A stretch of DNA of 50,604 nucleotides from Abyssibacter sp. (lineage in GTDB: Bacteria > Pseudomonadota > Gammaproteobacteria > Nevskiales > OUC007). The stretch's first letter is position 1; each line of letters starts with the position of its first letter. The stretch is taken from the NCBI GenBank assembly GCA_023146115.1, contig JAGLCS010000086.1, positions 1 through 50,604 of the forward strand, written 5' to 3'. Positions 8,742-17,700 of this stretch are shown here, one piece after another. The notes beneath the pieces are model-generated. The model made no database searches. It saw only the letters and a list, made by a program, of their open reading frames with translations, and had not been told where the DNA came from. Made by a program: the position numbers and the translations under genes.

Positions 8742-11700
8742 TTGCCTAGCCTAAGCCCCACCCAGCTCGGTTTACTGTCACGCGCGGCGGCGCCCAATCG
8801 GTTGGGTATCGATCAGCAGCAGGTGGTGATGGCTGTGCCCGCGGCTGCGGTATCAGCGGTGCGCACCGGCTGGGCGCGCGTCTGGGCCGACACCGCGTTG
8901 CTGCGCTCGCGCTACGACTGGGTTCCGACACCGCAGCGCCAGGCGCTGAACGACGCTGGCTTGCCATGGTTCGAACACGACGCGCTGGCCGAGCAGGCGA
9001 TCGAGCGCTGGGCTGAAGAGCTACGCTGCCAGCCGCTGGATATCGCGGCCGGACCGTGCATGCGCCTGGATCTCTGCGCTGTTCAGCATGAAGACCGTTA
9101 CCTGTTGGTGTGGACCTGCCATCAAATTCTCCTCGACCCCGACAGCATGGCCACCGTGCTCAGGCGGGTATGGGAGCTTGCCGAGCAGGGTTTGAACACG
9201 CCGGCTGACTGGGCAGAGGCTCCGTTCGCCGAGCCCAAGGGCACGGAGGCCGAATACTGGGCGAGGCGTCTGCAGCAGCTGGAGGCGGCGCCACGATTGC
9301 CGTGGTCGGAACCGGGCGCGGCCAATGGGGTGTTGCGCCAGCAGCGGGTCCTGTCTGAGGCGACCCGCTCGGCGTTGACCGCGCGCTGGGGCGCTGAGTT
9401 GGACGCAGTGTTGCACGCGGCCTGGGCGGTGATGCTTTGCCGTCACGGCGGCACGGGCGATGTGGTGTTCGGTCATGTCGGTCGCGCGCCCGAGCACCGA
9501 ACCGGCGTGCATGGGATCGGCATGTTGTCCGATTTGCTGCCCTTTCGTGTCACGGTGGATGACGACGCACCGTTTACCTCATTGGTCGAGCAGGTGGGGC
9601 CCGCCCTGGCCGAGGATGTCGCTGAGCGTCATATCGGTCTCGCCGGCGTTTGGCGAGCGGCGGGGCTGTCTCACGACGCCATGTTCACCAGCGTGCTGGA
9701 AGTGACTTCCTCGCGCTGGTCCGGGTTGCCCGTGACCGAGCCGGGTTTTCGAAGCGATATCGGATTCCCGCTCCACATCCTGGTCGAGCCCGGTCAGCGT
9801 CTGGTGCTGACGGCGCTGGTCGAGCAGCCGCAGTTCAATGCGGCCACTGCCGAGCGCCTGCTGAACCGCTACGAGCGGCTGCTCGACGACATTGCCCAGC
9901 GACCGGAGCAGCCCGTTGCTGATCTGGCCTGGTGGACCCCCGAGGACACCGCGTCGCTAGCCGCCGCGAACAACACGGTGGCGGCTGTACCGCACTGGCC
10001 CGGTGTTGATGCCTGGTTTCGCGCCACGGCCGAGCAAGTGCCCGAGCAAATCGCCATACGCTGCGGGGAGACGAGTCTGAGTTATCGGGCGCTGGACGCG
10101 GCGGTTAACGATGCGGCCAGCGCGTTGCAGGCGGCCGGTCTGGGCGGCGACCAGCGAATCGCGCTCGCAACCCGGCGCAGTGAATCCATGGTGGTCGGCT
10201 TGCTGGCGATCTGGCGCATCGGCGCGGCTTATGTGCCCTGTGATCCACGGTACCCGAGCGACCGGCTGTTGCAGATGTGGGAAGACGGCGCGGTGGCCGC
10301 CATCGTCACCGAATCGGCCGTGGCTTCGCTGCTTCCCAGCTTCGATGCTCCCCGCGTTTTGCTGGATCGCATGGACGGGGTGCCTGCGAACGAAGCGGCG
10401 GTTCAAACGTCGGCGGACGCTGCGGCCTACGTGATCTTCACCTCGGGATCGACTGGGCGACCGAAAGGGATCGAAGTCACCCAGCGCAATGTGCTGAATT
10501 TTCTGGCCAGCATGCAGCAACGTCCGGGCCTAGCGGCCGGGGATCGCCTGCTTGCCGTGACCACCATGTCCTTTGACATTGCCGTGCTGGAGCTATTCCT
10601 GCCGCTCGTGACCGGGGCCACCGTTGTGCTCGCGAACGAGGATGATGTGCTGGATGGTCATCGGCTGGCTGCGTTGATCGACCAGTCTGACGTCAACGTT
10701 CTGCAGGCCACGCCGACGACCTATCGTCTGCTGCTGGTCGCGGCGTGGCGACCGTCCGGAGCCTTCCGGGCACTCGTCGGCGGAGAGGCCCTGGATGCCG
10801 ATCTGGCCGGCCGGTTGCGCGCCCTGCATCCCGCGCTGTCGCTCTGGAACATGTACGGCCCCACAGAGACCACGGTGTGGTCGACCTGCGATGAGGTGGC
10901 CGCAGAGGAGATCAGCATCGGCTCACCCATTGCCAATACGCGCTGTCACGTGGTCGACGCGGCGAATCGGCCGCTGCCGCCCGGGGTGATCGGCGAACTC
11001 TGCATTGGTGGCGCAGGGGTCACCAATGGTTACTTCGATCAGCCCGAGCGCACGGCCGAGCGGTTTGTCGATTTGCAGGGGGAGCGCGTTTATCGCACCG
11101 GTGATCTGGCTTGCTGGCGTGACGACGGCCGGCTGCAATGTTTCGGACGTCTGGATTTCCAGATCAAGATTCGCGGCTACCGGGTCGAGCCCGGCGAGAT
11201 CGAAGCCTGTCTGGTGGCGCATCCGCAGGTGGAACAGGCGGTGGTGGTCGTGCGTGAACAGGCGGGCCTGCCGATGCTGGTGGCCTATGTGGTGAGTGGA
11301 CAGGCTCCCGCGGACCGGTTGCGCGACTGGGTCGCCGAACACCTGCCGCCGCAGATGGTGCCCGCGACGGTGATTCCCCTGGAAGCATTCCCGCTGACGC
11401 CCAATGGCAAGGTGGATCGGAAGGCGCTGCCGCCGCCGGCCACCGCGCAAGCACTGCCGGGCGCGAGCCTGAGCGGTCTGGAGGCCGAGATCGGCGCGAT
11501 CTGGCGGGACGCGCTGGGGCATGACCAGTTCGCCGCACAGGACAGCTTTTTTGACCTTGGTGGTGATTCCCTGCGTGTCATGGAAATGCTGGCGCCGCTG
11601 GACGCGTTGGCACGCCGCGAAGGCGGATCGGTGAGCGTCGCCGATGTGTTCCGCTTGCCGACCATCTCGCGACTCGCCGACCATATCCGCCAGCAGCCGG

Positions 11701-11786
11701 CATCGTCGGCTGCGCAAGCGCAGACCACAGACGACCGCGCCTCGCGCCGGCGGGCAGCATTTCAGGGGAGACGACGTAGACCATGA
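8742..11786 (+). CDS. Non-ribosomal peptide synthetase, C*-A(Gly)-PCP loading module
   Basis: The 1014-residue protein has three domains. The N-terminal condensation domain (about 1-430) carries HQILLDP at 127-133 where active domains have HHxxxDG, so the second, catalytic histidine is replaced. The adenylation domain (about 435-920) has the A3 loop YVIFTSGSTGRPKG and A5 NMYGPTET; its ten-residue specificity code reads D-I-L-Q-L-G-M-V-W-K starting from D612, close to known glycine codes. A carrier domain follows with GGDSL, Ser943 being the phosphopantetheine site. The start is a TTG with no clear ribosome-binding site; an ATG at 8829 is an alternative. The gene overlaps the next megasynthase by ATGA. 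The inferred role is to activate glycine and hand it to the downstream ketosynthase. Confidence 0.93.
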   Translation: MPSLSPTQLGLLSRAAAPNRLGIDQQQVVMAVPAAAVSAVRTGWARVWADTALLRSRYDWVPTPQRQALNDAGLPWFEHDALAEQAIERWAEELRCQPLDIAAGPCMRLDLCAVQHEDRYLLVWTCHQILLDPDSMATVLRRVWELAEQGLNTPADWAEAPFAEPKGTEAEYWARRLQQLEAAPRLPWSEPGAANGVLRQQRVLSEATRSALTARWGAELDAVLHAAWAVMLCRHGGTGDVVFGHVGRAPEHRTGVHGIGMLSDLLPFRVTVDDDAPFTSLVEQVGPALAEDVAERHIGLAGVWRAAGLSHDAMFTSVLEVTSSRWSGLPVTEPGFRSDIGFPLHILVEPGQRLVLTALVEQPQFNAATAERLLNRYERLLDDIAQRPEQPVADLAWWTPEDTASLAAANNTVAAVPHWPGVDAWFRATAEQVPEQIAIRCGETSLSYRALDAAVNDAASALQAAGLGGDQRIALATRRSESMVVGLLAIWRIGAAYVPCDPRYPSDRLLQMWEDGAVAAIVTESAVASLLPSFDAPRVLLDRMDGVPANEAAVQTSADAAAYVIFTSGSTGRPKGIEVTQRNVLNFLASMQQRPGLAAGDRLLAVTTMSFDIAVLELFLPLVTGATVVLANEDDVLDGHRLAALIDQSDVNVLQATPTTYRLLLVAAWRPSGAFRALVGGEALDADLAGRLRALHPALSLWNMYGPTETTVWSTCDEVAAEEISIGSPIANTRCHVVDAANRPLPPGVIGELCIGGAGVTNGYFDQPERTAERFVDLQGERVYRTGDLACWRDDGRLQCFGRLDFQIKIRGYRVEPGEIEACLVAHPQVEQAVVVVREQAGLPMLVAYVVSGQAPADRLRDWVAEHLPPQMVPATVIPLEAFPLTPNGKVDRKALPPPATAQALPGASLSGLEAEIGAIWRDALGHDQFAAQDSFFDLGGDSLRVMEMLAPLDALARREGGSVSVADVFRLPTISRLADHIRQQPASSAAQAQTTDDRASRRRAAFQGRRRRP

Positions 11787-14700
11787 GTGATCAGGCTCAG
11801 CGCATCGCGATTGTGGGTATGGCCGGTCGTTTTCCCGGTGCGGATTCCGCAGACGCGTTCTGGGACAACCTCTTGGCTGGCCGCGACAGCATCACGCGGT
11901 TCACCGCAGATCAGTTACGCGCGACCGAACCCGACCTGGATGCTCTGCTCGAGCGGCCCAATTTCGTCGCAGCACGGGGCGTTGTCGACGGAATCGAGCA
12001 GTTCGACGCCGAGGTCTTTGGCTATTCCCCACGAGATGCCGCGCTCATTGATCCGCAGCAGCGCCTGTTTCTCGAATCCGCCTGGGATGCCCTGGAGCAG
12101 GCCGGTATTGATCCGGAGCGCAGCGAGGCGCCGATTGGCGTGTTCGCGGGCGGCGGCTACATGGCGCAGTACCTGCTCAACAACCTCGTCCGCGATCGCG
12201 CCTACGCCGAGGACCTGGTCAAGCTGCGCGCGGTGGATGCGCTATCCACCTACTTCGCCAACGACAAGGATTATCTGGCCACTCGCGTTGCCTACAAGCT
12301 GAACCTGCGCGGCCCGGCCCTGAACGTGCAGACGGCCTGTTCGACCGGCCTAGTCGCGGTTCACATGGGTGTACAAAGCCTGCTCGCCTTCGAATGTGAT
12401 GTGGCGCTGGCCGGGGCGGTGTCCATCGCTTTGCCGCAGGAACGCGGCTATCTGGCGCAGGAGGGCGGCATGCTGTCGGATGACGGCGTGCTGCGGGCCT
12501 TTGATGCCGACGCCAACGGGACGGTGTTCTCCAGCGGTCTGGCCGTGTTCGTGCTCAAGCGTCTGGAGGACGCCGAGGCCGATGGGGACGCCATCCTGGC
12601 CGTTGTGCGTGGCACCGCCATTAACAACGATGGCAGCGACAAGGCCAGCTTCGGCGCGCCCAGCGCCGAAGGCCAGGCCGACGTGATCGCCATGGCGCAG
12701 GCCGTGGCCGATGTGCATCCCGACGACATCCAGTACATCGAGGCCCACGGCACCGGTACGCCGCTGGGGGACCCCATCGAGGTTGATGGTCTGACCCGCG
12801 CGTTCCGTCGCAAGACCGACCGGACCGGTGGCTGTCTGCTCGGTTCGGTCAAACCCAACATCGGCCATCTCGATGCGGCTGCGGGTGCTGCGGGGCTGGT
12901 CAAGGTCGTCAAGGCGCTGCAGGCCGGCACCATTCCGCGCACGCTGCATTACAACGCGCCGAACCCAAGGATCGACTTTGCGTCGACACCGTTTCGTGTC
13001 GTCGGCGAAGACATGCCCTGGCCGCCGGTCGATGGCCCCCGGCTTGCCGGACTGTCGTCATTCGGGGTGGGGGGCACCAACGCCCATGCCGTGATCGAGC
13101 AGGCGCCGGAGGCCGCGGCCTCCGCCCCGCCCGCGCGCGATATCCAGCTGCTCATGCTCTCGGCGCATGCCCCGCAAGCTCTGGCGCAACGCTGCCGCGA
13201 TCTGGCCGACTGGCTGGAGTCCCGACCGGATGCCGACCTGGCCGATGTCGCCTGGACCCTGGCAGTCGGGCGGCGGCAGATGCGCCTGCGCACGTCGGTG
13301 GTCGCACGCACCCACGCCGAGGCAATCACTGCGTTGCGGCAGGCCAGTGACCGCGCCGGGGCCGAGGCAATGGAGCGCCCGGACTGCGTGTTCATGTTCT
13401 CGGGGCAGGGCGCGCAGCACCCTGGCATGGGCCGCGCGCTCTATCACGGCGAACCGGTGTTTCGCGAGACGGCTGACCGCCTCTGTGGCTGGCTGCGTGA
13501 ACCGCTGGGCCTGGATTTGGCCGGTTTGCTGTTCGGCGACGATGCAACGGCAGGCGACCGCCTGACGCAAACCGCGTTGGCCCAGCCGGCGTTATTCGTT
13601 CTGCAAATGGCCACGGCGCGGTTGTGGCAGCACTGGGGCGTGCAAGCGCAGGCGATGGTGGGCCACAGCCTGGGTGAGGTCGTGGCCGCCTGTCTGGCCG
13701 GTGTGATGGGTGAGCAGGATAGCTGCCGAGTGCTGGCAGACCGGGCGCGGCTAATGGGTGATCAGCCCAGTGGATCGATGCTGGCGGTGCGCCAGGCCCG
13801 CGAGCGCATCGAGGGTCGCCTGCCGAGCGATGTCGCCGTCGCCGCGGTCAATGCACCAAATCTCTGCATTCTGTCCGGCCCCACCGAGGCCATCGACCAA
13901 CTTGCGCAGACCCTGGATGCGGCCGGCGAGGAGACGATCCGGCTGCATACCTCGCATGCCTTCCATTCGCCGATGATGGATGCGGTGGTCGCCCCCTTTG
14001 CCGACGCCATGCGCGATGTCGTGTTCAAGCCACCGACGATTCCGATTATTTCCACGGTCACCGGTCAGCCAGCGTCGGCGGAGCAGTTAGGCGATCCGCA
14101 GTACTGGGCCAACCAGATCCGTCAGCCGGTCCTGTTCTCGCCGGCGCTTGGTCAACTGCTGGATGGGGCCGAGCGGGTGTTCCTTGAGTGCGGGCCGAGT
14201 CAGAACCTGACGGCATCGGCACGCCAGCACCGCATCGATGGTCGCCCGCCGCGCTGCGTGCCCAGTCTGCCGCATGCGTCCAGCGATGAGGCGGCCGATG
14301 CCGGCATGATCGCGGCGGTCGGCAAGCTCTGGGCGGCAGGAGTGCATCCCGACTGGCCGGCCTTCTTCGGTTCGGGCCGGCGCAAGCTCGCGCTGCCCAC
14401 CTACCCCTATCAACGCAGCCGGCACTGGATTGAACCGCCGGTGCGCGGTGCGGCTGTTGCCGCCGTTGCCGCGACGCCCATGCCGTCGGAGCCTCCCCGT
14501 TCCATGCCGACCATCCAGGATGCGCCCATGCCCGTAGACAACCGGATCACGCGAATCACCGACGCACTCCACGGGCATTTTCTGGAGCTGTCGGGCATCG
14601 ACATCGAGGACCCATCGACCTCGTTCCTGGAACTGGGCATGGATTCGCTGTTGTTGACCCAGGCCGCAGCCGCGATCTCGGAGGACTTTGGCGTCAACCT

Positions 14701-17700
14701 GCGTTTTCGTCAGCTGCTGGAAGAGATCGATTCCATCGACAAGCTCGCGGCTCATCTGGATGGCCTGCTGCCGGCCGATGCGCTGCCCGCCCCGGCTGCG
14801 CCCACGACGGTCGCCCCGACCCTGGCCCCGACAGCGGGCGGCGCCGCAGCGGTTGCCTCCGGTTCGCCGCTGGAGGCGGTGATCCGCGGCCAGCTAGAGC
14901 TCATGCGTGAGCAGCTGGCGCTGGTCACGGGGCAGGGCGGATCGGGCCCGATGCCCGGAGCGTCTGCCCGGCCGGCTGCGTCGGGTGGCCCGGTGGTGCA
15001 TGCGCAGCTGGACGACGGCGCCCAGGGCAAGAACCTCGGTGCTGGTAGCGCGGGCCGTTTCGGCCCTTATCGCACGGTCGAGCGCACGCGCGATGGGGGG
15101 CTTACGCCCAAGCAAGAGACGTTTCTTGCCGACCTGACCGCCCGCTTCAATGCCCGAACGGCCAAGTCCAAGCAGATGGCCCAGGCCAGCCGCGCGCATC
15201 TGGCCGATCCCCGCGCCGTGGCGGGCTTCCGGCTGAGCTGGAAGGAAATGGTCTACCAGATCGTCTGCGAACGGTCGGATGGGTCGAAGTTCATCGACGT
15301 TGACGGCAACGAGTACATCGACTGCACCTTGGGTTTTGGCGTCGGCTTCATGGGCCACAGCCATCCGGCGGTCAAACCCGCACTGGCGCGGCAACTGGAT
15401 GCCGGCTGGGAGGTCGGTCCGCAGACACCGCTGTCGGCGCAGGTGGCCGAAAAGCTTTGCAAGACCGTCGGTCATGAGCGGGCAACATTCTGCAACACCG
15501 GTTCCGAAGCGGTGATGGCAGCCTTGCGCTGTGCCCGCACGGCGACCAATCGCAGCAAGGTCGTGTACTTCAGTGGCGATTATCACGGCACCTTCGACGA
15601 GGTGCTGGGCCGCGCCAACATCGTCAAGGGCGCGCTGAGCTCGCGCCCGGCTGCGCCCGGTATCGCGCAGGATGCCGTCGACAACGCCATGATCCTGGAT
15701 TACGGCACGCAGGCCTCGCTGGACATCATTCGCGAGCACGCCCACGAACTGGCGGCGGTGCTCGTCGAGCCGGTGCAATCGCGCTATCCGAGCCTGCAGC
15801 CCACCGAGTTCGTTCGCGAGCTGCGCGAGATCACCCGCGCGAGCGGCACTGCACTGATTCTCGACGAGGTCATTACCGGATTCCGCGTTGCGCTGGGCGG
15901 TATCTCCGAGTGCTGGGGTATCCAGCCCGACATGAGCACCTACGGCAAGATTCTCGGTGGCGGCATGCCGATCGGGGCCTTGGCCGGCGACGCGCGCTAC
16001 CTGGATTGCATCGACGGTGGCGGCTGGCAGTTCGGCGACGATTCACTGCCCGAATCGCCAGTCACGTTCTTTGCCGGAACCTTTGTCCGGCATCCGTTCG
16101 CGATGGCGGCAGCCGACGCCGTGCTCGATTACCTGATCGATGATGATGGCGCCTTGCAACGCGACCTGAACGCCCGGACCGAAGCCTTTGCGCTGGCGAT
16201 GAACGCCTATTGGGAAGGCCGCGACGTGCCGCTTCGTATTCGGCATTGCAGCTCCTGGTTCCGATTCGACTTTCCGCAGGACCAGCCCTTCATCAACCTG
16301 CTCTTCTACTGGATGCTCTGCAACGGCGTGTACATCCGGGAACAGGCCCAGAACTGCTTCTTTTCCATCCGTCACAGCGATGACGACATCGCGCGGGTGC
16401 AGGCGGTGTTGCGCGAGGGCACCGAGGCGTTGATCGACGCTGGCTTTCTGGTGCCGGGCGGAGCGTCCTCCCCCGGGAGCGTCGAAGCGCCTGCAAGCTC
16501 GGCAGGCGAGGTGGTTGATGCGCTGGCCGTCGGTGAATCGATTGAACTCACCGAAGCACAGCGCGAGGTCTGGGTCGGTCAGGCGATGGACGCCGATTCA
16601 GGCGCGGCCTTCAACCAGGCCTTCTACCTGAATCTGGAGGGCGCGCTGGATCTCGACGCGCTGCAGGCCGGCTTCGACCATGTCTACGCCCGGCATGAAG
16701 CGCTGCATCTGCGCACCGATGCCCGCGGCGAACGCCAGCAGCGCGTCGCAGTGGAGCCATTGCGCCTGGCGGTTCAGGACGTCGCCGACGAAGCTACCGC
16801 CATCGCCCAGGCGCAGCGCGCCGCGGCCCGACAGATGGACCCCGAAACCGGGCCGCTGATGGATGTGCAGGTGCTGCGATTCGCGCCGCGCCATCACTGG
16901 CTGGTCTTCGTGGTGCATCACATTGCCTGCGACGGCTGGTCTGCGGTGAACTTCCTCGAAGAGTTGGGTCAGGCGTATTCGGCCCTGCACCGCGGACAAA
17001 CGCCTGATCTGGAGCCGGCCGTACCGTTCTCCCGATACGCTCGGCGCATCGCGGGCCGCCAGATTGAATCGGAGCAGGCCCGTGCCTACTGGCATGGCGT
17101 GTTGAGCCCGCCGCCGGCGGTGTTGACCCTGCCGACGGATCGCCCGCGGCCGGCAGAACGCCGGTTCGACGGGGCCACGGTGACCGTGCAGTTCGGACAG
17201 GAGTTGGTGAAACGCGTGCGGCGTCTGGCCGCCGACCACAAGACGACGGCCTATACCGTCTATCTGGCCGGCTTCCATGCGCTGCTCGCGCGGTTGTCCG
17301 GCGGTGATGACATCGTGGTCGGCATTCCCGTCGCGGCCCAGGCGCTGGAAGGTGAGAACGCGTTGTTCGGGCATTGCGTACAGATGCTGCCGATCCGCAC
17401 TCAGATGGCCGGGAGCATGCCATTTTCGGGGCTGATCCAGTCCGTGGGCGAGCGCGTGCGTGGCGCCTACGCCCATGCCGACTGCACCTTTGGCAAGATC
17501 ATCCAGGGGCTGCCGCTGCATCGGGAGTCAGGCCGCGTGCCGCTGATCGAGGTGTTGTTCAACGTCGACCCGGCCGGCTCCGGCGTGCAGTTCGACGGCC
17601 TGGAATCGACCCTGCACGAAGCGCCAAAGGCGTTCGTCAACTTCGATCTGTTCTTCAACTTCACCCAGTCTGGCGACGGGCTGACACTGGATTGCGACTT

